Below are positions 21,683-31,888 of a stretch of DNA of 64,000 bases, one piece after another. Position 1 is the first letter of the stretch. Each line of letters begins with the position of its first letter. The stretch covers positions 62,001 through 126,000 of the forward strand of contig QCIZ01000001.1 of assembly GCA_003216375.1 (NCBI GenBank), in the 5' to 3' direction. A program made the position numbers and the translations under genes. This DNA is from Prochlorococcus sp. AG-402-O21 (GTDB lineage: Bacteria; Cyanobacteriota; Cyanobacteriia; PCC-6307; Cyanobiaceae). The notes below the pieces were generated by a model. That model saw nothing but the letters and a program-made list of their open reading frames with translations, was not told where the DNA came from and made no database searches.

Positions 21683-23203
21683 TCACTTTCCAGTTTGTTT
21701 TAAATTTGATTCTGGTCGCAAAAGTGGAAAAGCTATTACATCTCTTATTGAAGGACTGTCTGTTAATAGCATTACAAACCTATCTATTCCTATTCCCAGT
21801 CCTCCTGTTGGAGGCATTCCGACTTCAAGAGCATTAATAAAATCTTCGTCCAAACTGTGAGCCTCAAGGTCGCCTGCTTCTTTTTTTGCCTGCTGTAAAA
21901 GTAAACGTTCTTTTTGATCAATAGGATCAATTAGCTCACTAAACGCATTAGCAGTCTCTCTACCAACAATAAAAAGTTCAAACCTTTCAACTAAACCTTT
22001 CTTAGTCCTATGTTTTCTAGCTAATGGAGAAATCTCAATTGGATAATCCATCACGAATGTGGGTTGCACCAGCCTAGGCTCTACAACTTGCTCAAAAGCT
22101 TCATTCAACAGTCTTCCAACGCTGTCAGCCTTATCAGGTGTCTGAAGGCCCTCTCGAATCATTGCAGCTCTAGCATCGTCAACATTATCTCCAAACAATT
22201 CAAAATCAATACCAGTGAATTCCTGAACTAATTCATGCATAGTGGCCCTTCTCCAAGGGGGTTTCATATTTATTTCTTGCTCTTGATAATTAATTTTGGT
22301 AGATCCACAAATCTTTTCGCAAACAGAAGAAAGTAGTTGTTCTGTTAATTCCATCATGTCGAAATAGTCTGAAAAAGCTTCATAAATTTCAACAGAAGTA
22401 AATTCAGGATTATGCCGAGTGCTAATCCCCTCATTTCTAAAAATTCTTCCTAGCTCATAAACCCTTTGAAAGCCTCCAACTACAAGTCTTTTAAGATGCA
22501 ATTCTGTTGCAATTCTCAAATACAAAGGTAAATCGAGGGTGTTGTGGTGAGTTATAAAAGGCCTTGCATCCGCTCCACCTGCTTCTGATTGTAAAACTGG
22601 AGTCTCAATTTCAAGAAAATCTTTTTCATCTAACCATCGTCGAATTGAACTAACTAATAAAGCCCTCGTTCGAAAAGTCTTTTTTGACTGTGGATTCACA
22701 ATCAAATCTAAATATCTTTGTCTATAGCGCTTTTCCACATCGGCAAGACCATGCCACTTATCTGGTAAAGGTTGTAAAGATTTTGACAACATTGACCACT
22801 CGAAAACCTTGATAGAAAGTTCACCTCTATCAGTTCTCCTTAATATTCCAATTACTCCTATCCAATCACCAGAGTCAACTAGAGAAGTAATGTTCTCAAA
22901 ATTATTCTTTGAATTCTCGTTAATTTCATTTTGATTTAATGTCGCCTTTTCTAAAAAGAGTTGAATTGTGCCTGTTTCATCAGCAAGAGTAAAAAAAGCA
23001 AGTTTGCCCATCACTCTTCGGGAAGTTATTCGCCCTGCAATGGATACTTCTTCTTGTTTTTCTTCGCCATTTGGCAAATCTGCGTATTTTTCCTGTAAAG
23101 CTGAGGAAGTGTCAGTAGGTTTAAAATTCAAACCATATGGACCTTGTCCAATGTTTTTTAGTGCTTTTGCCTTCTCAAGGCGGGTATCTCTTAATTCAGA
23201 CAA
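21683..23203 (-). CDS. lysS: Lysyl-tRNA synthetase (class II)
   Basis: A 506-residue class II synthetase. The N-terminal OB-fold anticodon-binding domain covers about 50-165 ([21 protein letters not shown]). Class II motif 2 is [18 protein letters not shown] and motif 3 is [21 protein letters not shown]. The start codon is TTG at 23203, giving [17 protein letters not shown]. An in-frame TGA lies three codons upstream, so no earlier start is possible, and the N-terminus matches the family. Confidence 0.95.
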   Translation of the reverse strand: MSELRDTRLEKAKALKNIGQGPYGLNFKPTDTSSALQEKYADLPNGEEKQEEVSIAGRITSRRVMGKLAFFTLADETGTIQLFLEKATLNQNEINENSKNNFENITSLVDSGDWIGVIGILRRTDRGELSIKVFEWSMLSKSLQPLPDKWHGLADVEKRYRQRYLDLIVNPQSKKTFRTRALLVSSIRRWLDEKDFLEIETPVLQSEAGGADARPFITHHNTLDLPLYLRIATELHLKRLVVGGFQRVYELGRIFRNEGISTRHNPEFTSVEIYEAFSDYFDMMELTEQLLSSVCEKICGSTKINYQEQEINMKPPWRRATMHELVQEFTGIDFELFGDNVDDARAAMIREGLQTPDKADSVGRLLNEAFEQVVEPRLVQPTFVMDYPIEISPLARKHRTKKGLVERFELFIVGRETANAFSELIDPIDQKERLLLQQAKKEAGDLEAHSLDEDFINALEVGMPPTGGLGIGIDRFVMLLTDSPSIRDVIAFPLLRPESNLKQTGK

Positions 23204-23271
23204 AGCAATTCATACATACGGCAGTAAAAACGGGTCAAATGCAAAACCTATCAATATTGAGCTATGAATCT

Positions 23272-24012
23272 CTAACTGGCAATAGCAGTAGGAAATTCCC
23301 CCATTCTTTGAGAAGCGTAGCCAATACCTCTAACAGTTAAAATCAATTCAGGATTCCTTGGATCTGGTTCAAGCTTGCCCCTTAGACGAGCCACATATAC
23401 ATCCACAACTCTTAAATCCGCAGCTCGCCTGGGAGGGTAACCCCAAAGCTGTTCCAAAATCTCTGCTCGAGGCACAACACGGCCAGGGTCACGAAATAAT
23501 AATTCCAGCAAACTAAATTCTGTATATGTAAGACCTATTCTTGCTCCGCCTCTACTGACTTGCCTTCTATTGGTGTCTACAACAAGATCACCAAGTTTCA
23601 TTACTCCTTGTCCTGAAGGAACCTCTCTAGGCTCATCCACTGTCGGAGCAGGCCCAACTCTTCTCAATATCGTAGCAATTCTTGCCTCCAATTCCTTGGG
23701 GCTAAATGGTTTAGCGAGATAATCATCAGCGCCTAAATCCAAACCTGCAACTCTTTCTGAAATCGCTTCAAGAGCAGTCAAAAATATTATTGGAACACAA
23801 GACTCTGCCCTTATTCTTCGACAAACTGCAAAACCATCCATCTTGGGAAGCATTACATCCAGAACAACTAAGTCTGGAGCTTCTTTATGAAAAACCTCGA
23901 GAGCTTGCTCTCCATCCTGTGCAGATAAAACCTGATAACCAGCAAGGTTAAGCCTCGTAACCAAGACTTTCAATACTGCTGGTTCATCATCTACAACCAA
24001 AATACAGGTCAT
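23272..24012 (-). CDS. rpaB: OmpR-family response regulator, RpaB type
   Basis: A 246-residue response regulator. The receiver domain (1-118) has the acidic pocket at Asp8/Asp9, the phospho-acceptor Asp52 in VVLDVMLPKMDG, and the conserved Lys in LAKPFSPKELEARI. The DNA-binding domain (from about 138) ends GIGYASQRM. The LGADDYLAKPFSPKELEARI stretch favours RpaB (ycf27) over RpaA. RpaB controls high-light and photosystem genes with the kinase NblS (family knowledge). About 180 bases upstream are free and probably hold its promoter. Confidence 0.82.
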   Translation of the reverse strand: MTCILVVDDEPAVLKVLVTRLNLAGYQVLSAQDGEQALEVFHKEAPDLVVLDVMLPKMDGFAVCRRIRAESCVPIIFLTALEAISERVAGLDLGADDYLAKPFSPKELEARIATILRRVGPAPTVDEPREVPSGQGVMKLGDLVVDTNRRQVSRGGARIGLTYTEFSLLELLFRDPGRVVPRAEILEQLWGYPPRRAADLRVVDVYVARLRGKLEPDPRNPELILTVRGIGYASQRMGEFPTAIAS

Positions 24013-24193
24013 AAGATTAGTTGTTGCCTTAGTGACAGGACCATCGAAATTTTGTGTCGAAAATGGCTTCTTGTTATATTTAAGATATCATCTTCAAGTA
24101 AGGTATTCAAAGCCATTGGACTAATTTAAAAGATAGAGACCCCACTATTAAATAATTATTTATTGTATTTTTAAAGATTTTAAATTCTCATAA

Positions 24194-24694
24194 TTAGTTT
24201 TTTTTATAAGTAAGAAGAAGCCAAGAAGAAAAAAATGGAGCAACTAATCCAGTTATAATAACTTCAGAAATGACTACATACATTGACCAAGAATGAAACC
24301 AATTATTTCTTAAAACACTGTACATAATAATTTTTTGAACCCAAATCGAAAGACCAACAAATGCAGTCCCAAATATGGCCATTAAACCAATATTTAAAAA
24401 TAATTCGATTTTTTTATTATGCAATCCGTATTGACTCCAAACTAAAGACAAAAGAAACAAAGACGGGATATAAGAGGCATCACTAATTGTAAAAGAATCT
24501 ACAAAAATTCCCGTTATTATAGCAGCCGAAGCTGCCCTCCAAGGAGGGTTCTTAAGAGAAAATGGTAACAATAATATCACAGGCCAGCATGGGCTTATTC
24601 CATTTATTTTAAGCCAATCAGGAGATATAATTATAAAAGCTGGCAAACAAATTATTATAAAAAAGATTGATAATTGCTTATTATTTTTAGCCAT
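24194..24694 (-). CDS. mreD: Rod shape-determining protein MreD-like
   Basis: A 166-residue protein with four to five hydrophobic segments (FFIIICLPAFIIISP, WPVILLLPFSL, ASAAIITGIFVDSF, GLMAIFGTAFVGLSIWV, VVISEVIITGLVAPFF). MreD sequences are poorly conserved. The call rests on size, topology and its place right after mreC, which it overlaps by 8 bases. The order mreB-mreC-mreD is the usual elongasome operon. Confidence 0.8.
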   Translation of the reverse strand: MAKNNKQLSIFFIIICLPAFIIISPDWLKINGISPCWPVILLLPFSLKNPPWRAASAAIITGIFVDSFTISDASYIPSLFLLSLVWSQYGLHNKKIELFLNIGLMAIFGTAFVGLSIWVQKIIMYSVLRNNWFHSWSMYVVISEVIITGLVAPFFSSWLLLTYKKN

Positions 24695-25436
24695 TATTTC
24701 TCAAAATTTGAACCCAATCTATTGCCTCAGGTGATGCAGTTAATTGGACTATTGCATATGGAGAAGGCAAAGCTTTTTCGTTAACATACTGAACAATTCC
24801 AATTGTTAAGTTTGGAGGTAATAAAGTACTTGCTGGAGATGTAGTTACAGCATCTCCAATCTTAACTAAATTATTTTTATTTAAGAAAATTAGTTTTGGT
24901 CTATTTGTACCCATCCCCGTCAAAATCCCATGACGCTTTGTTCGATAAATCCAAGCTCCTACTTGATGGCCAGGATCAGTCAATAATCTAACTCTAGAAG
25001 TAAGTGGAGTCGTGCTGTCAACAAGACCAATTAAGCCACCTGGTCCAATTACTGTTTGTCCTTTCACAACGCCATCTTTTGCGCCCTTATTAATTTCTAG
25101 CAATTGCCACCAATTTCTAGAAGATCGAGATATGACAGCTGCTGAAATTCTTTGATTACTATTAAACTCTTTTAAAGCAAGAGCTCTTCTTAAACGATTA
25201 TTATCCTCCTCAAGTAATTTTAATCGAATATTTCTTTCAATATTTTCTCCTTCCTTAATCCATTCTCTTTGAGCAGTGCCAGGCAGTATTGGTTTTAGCA
25301 AAATTGAGTATAAATCTAAATACCCTGCTCCTTTTGTCCAACGAATACCAAATAATAAAGCTCCAAATAAAAATATTACCCAAAACCTACTTTTCAAAAG
25401 CAAATGAAACCCTATGTTCCCTCGGGCTTTGATCAT
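24687..25436 (-). CDS. mreC: Rod shape-determining protein MreC
   Basis: A 249-residue bitopic protein. A single N-terminal membrane helix (about residues 15-31, WVIFLFGALLFGIRW) is followed by a coiled coil (60-90) and a beta-rich periplasmic domain with KGQTVIGPGGLIGLVDSTTPLTSRVRLLTDPG, the core MreC block. It scaffolds peptidoglycan elongation enzymes with MreB. It starts 3 bases after mreB ends. Confidence 0.9.
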   Translation of the reverse strand: MIKARGNIGFHLLLKSRFWVIFLFGALLFGIRWTKGAGYLDLYSILLKPILPGTAQREWIKEGENIERNIRLKLLEEDNNRLRRALALKEFNSNQRISAAVISRSSRNWWQLLEINKGAKDGVVKGQTVIGPGGLIGLVDSTTPLTSRVRLLTDPGHQVGAWIYRTKRHGILTGMGTNRPKLIFLNKNNLVKIGDAVTTSPASTLLPPNLTIGIVQYVNEKALPSPYAIVQLTASPEAIDWVQILRNNG

Positions 25437-25439
25437 TAT

Positions 25440-26501
25440 TTAATCTCTAATTACATTTCTAGCAAAATCAGGCGTATCTACAACTCTTCGCATTGATTTA
25501 AAATCATCCAACACCAAACCACATCCATTTACGACGCACAACAATGGATCTTCAGCTACGTGAGTAAAAATTCCTGTTTCATGACTTAACAGATCACTAA
25601 TTCCTCTAACCAATGCTCCGCCTCCCGCAAGCATTATCCCCCTATCAACAATGTCTGCAGCAAGCTCAGGTGGAGTTCTCTCAAGAGTTCTTTTTACAGC
25701 ATCAACAATCTTATTCAAAGGTTCTGACATGGCTTCACGTAAATCGCCTGCTTTCAAATTGATTGAACGAGGCAGCCCTGAGAGTAAATGTAAGCCCCTT
25801 ACATCTATTGATTGCAAATCAAATTCATTAGATGGAAAAGCTGATCCAATTTTAATTTTTATCTCTTCAGCAGTTCTCTCCCCGACCACTAAATTGTGTA
25901 CTTTCTTCAAATAAGTAGCGATAGAATCATTAATCTCATCACCCGCAACTCTTACAGATTCACTTAAAACTGTTCCACCAAGACTTAAAACAGCCACTTC
26001 AGTAGTCCCTCCACCAATATCAACAATCATTGTTCCAATAGGCTCTGTGACTGGCAAAGAAGCTCCTATTGCAGCAGCTACAGGTTCATCAATCAAATGT
26101 ACCTCTCTTGCTCCAGCGAGACCAGCTTCACGAACTGCTCTTCTCTCTACACCAGTCACTCCACTAGGGATACCAACCACTAATCGAGGAGCAATGATTC
26201 CTCTCCCCTCATTGCACTTTTGAATAAATGTCTTAAGCATTTGCTCTGCTGCATCAAAATCAGCTATCACTCCATCACGCAGTGGTCTAACAGCACGTAT
26301 ATTTCCAGGTGTTCGACCTAACATTAATTTTGCATCATTACCTACAGCTAAAGGAACTCCTTCCTCCAAATCCATTGCTACGACTGATGGTTCTTGTAAA
26401 ACAATTCCTTTGCCAGAAACATAAATCAAGGTATTAGCTGTACCTAAATCGATCCCAATATCTCGGGAGAATTTGAAACGGTTAAAAAACACGGATTTCA
26501 A
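25440..26501 (-). CDS. mreB: Actin-like cell-shape protein MreB
   Basis: A bacterial actin of up to 353 residues. Nucleotide-binding blocks are RDIGIDLGTANTLIYV (phosphate 1), VDIGGGTTEVAVLSLGG (phosphate 2) and LAGGGALVRGISDLL (adenosine). RTPGNIRAVRPLRDGVIADFD is a family block. The start is ambiguous: TTG at 26501 or GTG at 26492 (VFFNRFKFSRD); no in-frame ATG is available. First gene of the mreBCD operon and divergent from ssb by 76 bases. Confidence 0.94.
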   Translation of the reverse strand: MKSVFFNRFKFSRDIGIDLGTANTLIYVSGKGIVLQEPSVVAMDLEEGVPLAVGNDAKLMLGRTPGNIRAVRPLRDGVIADFDAAEQMLKTFIQKCNEGRGIIAPRLVVGIPSGVTGVERRAVREAGLAGAREVHLIDEPVAAAIGASLPVTEPIGTMIVDIGGGTTEVAVLSLGGTVLSESVRVAGDEINDSIATYLKKVHNLVVGERTAEEIKIKIGSAFPSNEFDLQSIDVRGLHLLSGLPRSINLKAGDLREAMSEPLNKIVDAVKRTLERTPPELAADIVDRGIMLAGGGALVRGISDLLSHETGIFTHVAEDPLLCVVNGCGLVLDDFKSMRRVVDTPDFARNVIRD

Positions 26502-26577
26502 TCATTTGAGCAATCATAAAGAGAGTTGAACTAAGATAAATATATTATTTAGCAACCAATAAACATCAGAGGCAAAA

Positions 26578-26967
26578 ATGGGAATAAATTCAGTCACTCT
26601 TGTCGGCAGAGCAGGAAGAGATCCTGAAGTTCGATATTTTGAATCTGGAACGGTGGTAGCAAATTTAACTATGGCTGTAAACAGAAGAAATCGAGAGGAT
26701 GAACCAGATTGGTTTAATCTTGAAATCTGGGGAAAACAAGCGCAAGTAGCAGCCGATTACGTCAAAAAAGGCTCATTGATAGGCGTAATTGGTAGCTTCA
26801 AAATGGATACTTGGAAGGATCGTAATACTGGAGAAGATAGAAACAAACCAGTTGTAAGAGTTGATCGTCTTCAATTATTAGGATCGAAAAAAGATTCAGA
26901 AAATAGTAATTTTCAAAACATCAACTCTTTTAATCAACAACCAAATAATGATGAGATACCATTTTAA
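26578..26967 (+). CDS. ssb: Single-stranded DNA-binding protein
   Basis: A 129-residue OB-fold protein (MGINSVTLVGRAGRDPEVRYFESG to VVRVDRLQLLG) with a short Asn/Gln/Ser-rich linker and the acidic C-terminal tip NNDEIPF that recruits replication and repair proteins. It is shorter than E. coli SSB because the linker is small, as is usual in cyanobacteria. ATG at 26578. Confidence 0.93.
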   Translation: MGINSVTLVGRAGRDPEVRYFESGTVVANLTMAVNRRNREDEPDWFNLEIWGKQAQVAADYVKKGSLIGVIGSFKMDTWKDRNTGEDRNKPVVRVDRLQLLGSKKDSENSNFQNINSFNQQPNNDEIPF

Positions 26968-26979
26968 AAAAATATTCTT

Positions 26980-27636
26980 TTAATTGATAATTAGTTTACG
27001 AAGAGTTTTATAAATCAAAGTTACTAGTGCAACTGATATACATGAAATAAGAATGATCTTAAAGACACTTGAAAAAGGACTAATCCACGTTTCAATATTT
27101 GCATAATTATCTCCCAGATAAAATCCTGTAATTGTTAAAAATAAAGTCCATATCAAGCTCCCAGCTGTCGTCCAAATAAGAAATGGAGTAATGGGCATTA
27201 ACTCGACCCCGGCAGGGACTGAAATCAAGGTCCTAATTCCAGGTACTAATCTTCCCCAAAAAACCAAAGAGACACCATACCTATTGAACCATTTACGACT
27301 TCGAGCAAGATCCTGAGGATTAATTCCAATCCATCGTCCATTGTTCTCAAGCCATTTCTCAAGTCTTTCTTCATTAACTAATTTGCCAATTCCATACCAA
27401 GGCAAAGCCCCAATTACGGTTCCTATTAATCCTGCTAAAACAACTGGAAAAAAATCTAATTGACCTTGAGCGACATAAAAGCCGCCAAGAGGCATTATTA
27501 ATTCCGAAGGTATTGGAGGAATTAGATTTTCCAAAAACATCGCTAATAAGATTGATCCATAACCAATCCACTGGTTAGTCTCTACAGCATTTCCTATCAA
27601 TATTGGTAAAGAAGAAATAAATTCTGATATTTCCAT
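26980..27636 (-). CDS. DedA-family membrane protein
   Basis: A 218-residue membrane protein of the DedA/SNARE-associated family. The signature ENLIPPIPSELIMPLGGFYVAQG lies near residue 37. It is followed by GTVIGALPWYGIGKL and then FWGRLVPGIRTLISVPAGVELMP with the conserved Arg. Relatives in other bacteria flip polyprenyl phosphate or phospholipids, but the role here is not shown. It ends 12 bases from the ssb stop (convergent) and lies 23 bases after ahcY. Confidence 0.88.
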   Translation of the reverse strand: MEISEFISSLPILIGNAVETNQWIGYGSILLAMFLENLIPPIPSELIMPLGGFYVAQGQLDFFPVVLAGLIGTVIGALPWYGIGKLVNEERLEKWLENNGRWIGINPQDLARSRKWFNRYGVSLVFWGRLVPGIRTLISVPAGVELMPITPFLIWTTAGSLIWTLFLTITGFYLGDNYANIETWISPFSSVFKIILISCISVALVTLIYKTLRKLIIN

Positions 27637-27659
27637 TTAGTTTTTATTATTGAAATCAA

Positions 27660-29093
27660 TTAATAACGATATTGATCTGTCTTATAGGGACCTTGAATTG
27701 GAACATTGATGTAATCAGCTTGTTCTTGAGTTAACTTAGTTAACCTTGCTCCTATCTTATCTAAATGAAGAATAGCTACCATCTCATCGAGATGTTTTGG
27801 CAAAACATAAACTTTATTTAGATATTTAACTCCATATTTAAATAATTCAATTTGAGCTAATACTTGATTAGTAAAAGAATTGCTCATAACAAAACTTGGA
27901 TGACCAGTTGCACATCCAAGATTGACTAATCTTCCCTCTGCTAAAAGAATAATTTTATTGCCACTTGGCAGAGTTATGTGATCAACTTGAGGCTTAATAT
28001 TTTCCCATTCATAGGACTTTAATGAGGAAACCTCTATTTCATTATCAAAATGGCCAATATTACAAACTATTGACTCATTTTTCATCTTGACTAAATGCTC
28101 ATGACGAATAACTTGGAAGTTTCCCGTGGCAGTAACAAAAATATCGACATCTTCAACTACTTCATCTAGCCTAACCACTCTGAAACCCTCCATTGCCGCC
28201 TGAAGAGCGCATATAGGATCTATCTCAGAAATCATTACTGTCGCCCCTAGACCTCTTAGTGACTGAGCAGAACCTTTACCAACATCTCCATAACCCATAA
28301 CAAGGGCTACCTTGCCAGCCACCATTACATCTGTAGCTCTTTTAATGCCATCAACCAAGGATTCTCGACAACCATAAAGATTGTCAAATTTACTTTTGGT
28401 AACAGAATCATTTACGTTAATTGCTGGGAAGACAAGTTCTCCATTCTTTTCCATTTGGTACAGACGTGCTACACCAGTTGTCGTTTCTTCAGTTACACCT
28501 TTAATAAACGACTTAGCTGTTGAATAAAAATTTGGATCTTGAGAAAGTTTTTTCTTGATAGATGCAAATAAAGCTATTTCCTCTTCATTTGAAGGATTAT
28601 CTAGAACTGAAATATCTTCTTCTGCTTTACTCCCCAAAACAATCAATCCAGTTGCATCTCCACCATCGTCAAGAATCATATTTGCAGATTCACCATTTTC
28701 CCATTCAAAAATTTTATGAGTATATTCCCAGTATTCATCTAAAGTTTCACCTTTTTTGGCAAATACTGGGACTCCTGAATTTGCAATAGCTGCAGCAGCA
28801 TGATCTTGAGTAGAGAAAATATTACATGAAGCCCATCTAACTTTTGCACCAAGTTCAACAAGAGTCTCAATAAGAACTCCTGTTTGAATAGTCATGTGGA
28901 GACTACCTGCAATGAAAGCCCCTTTTAATGGTTTTTCGGTTCCATATTTTTTTCTCAGTGCCATTAAACCAGGCATTTCTGTTTCAGCTATCAAAAGTTC
29001 TTTTCTGCCGAATTCTGCTTCGGTTATATCGTTAACTTTGTAATCAGTATTCTTATCAATACTGTTGAGATTTGACTTGGTTGCTGCGAACAT
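27660..29093 (-). CDS. ahcY: Adenosylhomocysteinase
   Basis: A 477-residue NAD-dependent enzyme that splits S-adenosylhomocysteine to adenosine and homocysteine, relieving product inhibition of methyltransferases. Visible blocks are [16 protein letters not shown], the NAD-binding [18 protein letters not shown], and the C-terminal DQYRY that closes the active site. It includes the roughly 40-residue insertion typical of many bacterial forms. The ATG at 29093 is only 3 bases from the proposed start of divergent tsaE. Confidence 0.96.
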   Translation of the reverse strand: MFAATKSNLNSIDKNTDYKVNDITEAEFGRKELLIAETEMPGLMALRKKYGTEKPLKGAFIAGSLHMTIQTGVLIETLVELGAKVRWASCNIFSTQDHAAAAIANSGVPVFAKKGETLDEYWEYTHKIFEWENGESANMILDDGGDATGLIVLGSKAEEDISVLDNPSNEEEIALFASIKKKLSQDPNFYSTAKSFIKGVTEETTTGVARLYQMEKNGELVFPAINVNDSVTKSKFDNLYGCRESLVDGIKRATDVMVAGKVALVMGYGDVGKGSAQSLRGLGATVMISEIDPICALQAAMEGFRVVRLDEVVEDVDIFVTATGNFQVIRHEHLVKMKNESIVCNIGHFDNEIEVSSLKSYEWENIKPQVDHITLPSGNKIILLAEGRLVNLGCATGHPSFVMSNSFTNQVLAQIELFKYGVKYLNKVYVLPKHLDEMVAILHLDKIGARLTKLTQEQADYINVPIQGPYKTDQYRY

Positions 29094-29096
29094 AAA

Positions 29097-29642
29097 TTGA
29101 ACTCTCTATGGGAGATTGTGGGAAAAGATAGTGAAAAACAATTCAAGGTTTTTAATTCATTTGCTCAGCAGAACAATAATTACTGCTGGACTCTAGACAA
29201 ACCTGAATCAACGATGTCATTAGGATCAACATTAACAAAAAAATTTCCAGATCTAAGCATTCTCCTTCTATATGGGCCTCTTGGAGCAGGAAAAACCACA
29301 TTAGTTAAAGGAATTGCAAAAAGTCTACGAATTCAAGAGCCCATAACTTCTCCCACTTTTCCTTTATCTCAACATTATCCCGTGGGATCTCCTCCATTAA
29401 TCCATCTTGATCTGTATAGAATTGAAGAGCCACATGCAGCAAACGAATTTTTTTTAGAAGAAGAAGAAGAATCAAAAGCCATGGGAGCATTGATGGTTGT
29501 TGAATGGCCAGAAAGATTATCTCTTCCAATGCCTGATGCTTGGAGAGGAAAACTAGAATATTCCTTAAATAAAAAAGCCCGCTATTTTCAGCTCATTCCT
29601 CCCTTATATAAAGACAATAAATTATCAATATCTTTAAGATAA
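29097..29642 (+). CDS. tsaE: tRNA threonylcarbamoyladenosine biosynthesis ATPase TsaE
   Basis: A protein of up to 181 residues. Walker A is [15 protein letters not shown], followed by [23 protein letters not shown] and [16 protein letters not shown], the standard TsaE order. TsaE works with TsaB and TsaD in making t6A37 in ANN-reading tRNAs. The start is uncertain: TTG at 29097 and GTG at 29118 precede the first strand WTLDKPEST, whereas the first ATG (about 29214) would remove that strand. The 3' end overlaps the convergent kinase gene by 55 bases. Confidence 0.9.
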   Translation: MNSLWEIVGKDSEKQFKVFNSFAQQNNNYCWTLDKPESTMSLGSTLTKKFPDLSILLLYGPLGAGKTTLVKGIAKSLRIQEPITSPTFPLSQHYPVGSPPLIHLDLYRIEEPHAANEFFLEEEEESKAMGALMVVEWPERLSLPMPDAWRGKLEYSLNKKARYFQLIPPLYKDNKLSISLR

Positions 29643-30637
29643 GGTTGTGGATTTATGGCCCCTGCCCCTTTACATACATATGCACCACATGCAATCGCAA
29701 ATTGAATTATGTCTTGCGCTATTTTTTGATTTATTTCATCTAGATCAATCGATAAAAGTTTGTAAATTATTCCCGCAGTAAAAGCATCTCCAGCTCCTGT
29801 AGTATCAATTACTGAAGATGGTGAAATGGCATTCGACCTTCCATAAATATTATTTAGAAACCATTCAACAGGGTTTGGACCATCAGTAACAATTACAGAT
29901 GGTCGTTGAGATAAAGAAAATGAAATATCTCTTGGATTTGATGAATTGAAAAACCATTCCGCCTCCTCCTTTGCAAGTTTTATGAGCGAAGCATTTTTCA
30001 AAATTGAATTTATTTGAATTTTCTCCTCAAGCGTCGGTGCTAGTGATTTTGAAGCTTTCTTTCTCCAAAAAGTAGGTCTCCAATTCAAATCCAGAGCTAT
30101 TTTTATTCCAGAATTCAAAGCCTTTTCAATACACCAGAAAAAAGCATCTGCTGAAATCTCAGAAGCCAAGGGAATTGTTCCAATAATTAACCATTTAGCT
30201 TTGTGAGAAACCAATTGCCAATCTTGAATAATCTTTTTTTTGGAAATAGCTTGATCAGCAAATCCCAACTCCTTCTCCCCTTCAAACCCCCCAAACACTC
30301 TTTCTCCATTATCTTCTCTTCTCACTAAAACAATCCTTGTAGGACGAAGTTTATCTTCCTGCAAACCAAGTATGTTTATTCCTCTATCAATCATCAAATT
30401 CTTAAAATCCTTGCCTATCGGATCATTTCCCAGAGCGCTAACCAAGGAAACACTTACACCTAATCGACTTAATGCACAGGCAACATTTGCTGGAGCTCCT
30501 CCAAAACAATCTTTAACTGGCTTATCACAAGAAGGATCACCTCCTAGTGGACCAAGACGATCAATTAATGCTTCACCAAAAGAGATTACTTTAGAAGATT
30601 TCATTTGATCTTGAATATCAATAAAGTCATTTTTCAT
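29588..30637 (-). CDS. PfkB-family carbohydrate kinase (fructokinase-like)
   Basis: A 349-residue ribokinase-fold sugar kinase. The first signature region is KDCFGGAPANVACALSRLG near residue 43. The second signature VIDTTGAGDAFTAGIIYKLL near 282 carries the catalytic Asp and anion hole. VSFGEALID near the start and NWRPTFW are typical of fructokinases, so fructose is the likely substrate (inference). A second ATG at codon 12 is a possible start. It follows mutY by 14 bases and overlaps tsaE at the 3' end. Confidence 0.87.
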   Translation of the reverse strand: MKNDFIDIQDQMKSSKVISFGEALIDRLGPLGGDPSCDKPVKDCFGGAPANVACALSRLGVSVSLVSALGNDPIGKDFKNLMIDRGINILGLQEDKLRPTRIVLVRREDNGERVFGGFEGEKELGFADQAISKKKIIQDWQLVSHKAKWLIIGTIPLASEISADAFFWCIEKALNSGIKIALDLNWRPTFWRKKASKSLAPTLEEKIQINSILKNASLIKLAKEEAEWFFNSSNPRDISFSLSQRPSVIVTDGPNPVEWFLNNIYGRSNAISPSSVIDTTGAGDAFTAGIIYKLLSIDLDEINQKIAQDIIQFAIACGAYVCKGAGAINPQPYLKDIDNLLSLYKGGMS

Positions 30638-30651
30638 AAATTATCAATTAA

Positions 30652-31806
30652 TCATAGGTTGTCTTTTTCAATACCAAGATATTTAAATAATGTAGAAATA
30701 ATTTTTGTATTAGCAGCAGGAAAAGGAAACTCAAGAAGTCTACTTGGATCAACCCAAAGTAACTTTTGACTTGCTAAAGGTCTTGGTTTACCAGAAAGAA
30801 ATTCACATAAATGAACTGTAAAATAGAGTTTTTTATGACTATAGGAATGCTCAAAAGATATTAACTTTTCTCCAACTTTAATATCTATTCCAATTTCCTC
30901 CATGATTTCTCTTTTGATAGTTTTTTCAATACATTCATATGACTCTTTTTTACCGCCTGGAAACTCCCACATTCCTCCCATACTATCTTTTTCTAGACGC
31001 TGATCAATAAGTATTTCTTCATCGTTATTAAAAATCAGAGCAATACCAATTTCTTGAACAGGAATGACTTTTTTCATATCTTTCTTAGGAAAATCAATAG
31101 GATCGTACTTTAAAAAAGCAAGGCAGTAATTACGAATTGGACAAAAAGAACATTTAGGATTTTTAACTGTGCAAACTAATGCACCTAAATCCATCAAAGC
31201 TTGATTAAAGTCCCGAGGGTTATCCTTCGGGACTAATTGTTCACTTAAAATCCATAATCTTTTAGTATTTTTCTGGGTTGATTTATTACTTGCAAGCAAT
31301 CTAGAGAGAATTCTTTTTACATTACCATCCAAAATTGGAAGTGGTAAATCAAAGGCTGAAGAAATAATGCTGCCCGCTGTACTTCTCCCGATTCCAGGAA
31401 GTGCCATCCATTGATCTAATTCAACTGGCCAAAAAGAAAAATCGGAACTATTAACTTCACCAATTAAATTTAATAATAATTTTGAGGATTTATGAAGTCT
31501 TTTCGCTCTTGAATAATAACCAAGCCCTTGCCAAACCAGAAGGACTTCTTGCTCATCTGCCTCTGTCAATGACACTAAATTTGGAAAAGTCATCATCCAT
31601 TTGTACCAATATCGTAAAACCACCTTTAATTGAGTTTGCTGAAGCATTACCTCAGCAATCCAAATCCCATAAGGAGAAAGTATTTCGCCAGTTTCAGGCC
31701 TAGAGCCATCAGATTTAAGTTTCCATGGTATTCGAAGACGACCATTATCAGAGAACCATATCAATAGATCATTTTGAATATCATTAAAATAAGTAATAAG
31801 CTTCAT
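30652..31806 (-). CDS. mutY: Adenine DNA glycosylase MutY with C-terminal Nudix domain
   Basis: A 384-residue protein from ATG at 31806. Glycosylase features are EVMLQQTQ with catalytic Glu52, the helix-hairpin-helix LPGIGRSTAGSI, catalytic Asp160 in PILDGNVKRIL, and the [4Fe-4S] ligands Cys212, 219, 222 and 228. It removes A opposite 8-oxo-G. The C-terminal domain (250-375) has a complete Nudix box at 285-307 (G-x5-E-x7-REIMEEIGI), which standard MutY lacks. The protein may therefore also hydrolyse 8-oxo-dGTP like MutT (inference). A TTG seven codons upstream is a less likely start. Confidence 0.92.
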   Translation of the reverse strand: MKLITYFNDIQNDLLIWFSDNGRLRIPWKLKSDGSRPETGEILSPYGIWIAEVMLQQTQLKVVLRYWYKWMMTFPNLVSLTEADEQEVLLVWQGLGYYSRAKRLHKSSKLLLNLIGEVNSSDFSFWPVELDQWMALPGIGRSTAGSIISSAFDLPLPILDGNVKRILSRLLASNKSTQKNTKRLWILSEQLVPKDNPRDFNQALMDLGALVCTVKNPKCSFCPIRNYCLAFLKYDPIDFPKKDMKKVIPVQEIGIALIFNNDEEILIDQRLEKDSMGGMWEFPGGKKESYECIEKTIKREIMEEIGIDIKVGEKLISFEHSYSHKKLYFTVHLCEFLSGKPRPLASQKLLWVDPSRLLEFPFPAANTKIISTLFKYLGIEKDNL

Positions 31807-31888
31807 TTTTGAATTAAATTTATTCAATCATTAAGTACCAAAATAAACTAGATATTAATATTTTATATATTTATTAGCTAATTTGAAT

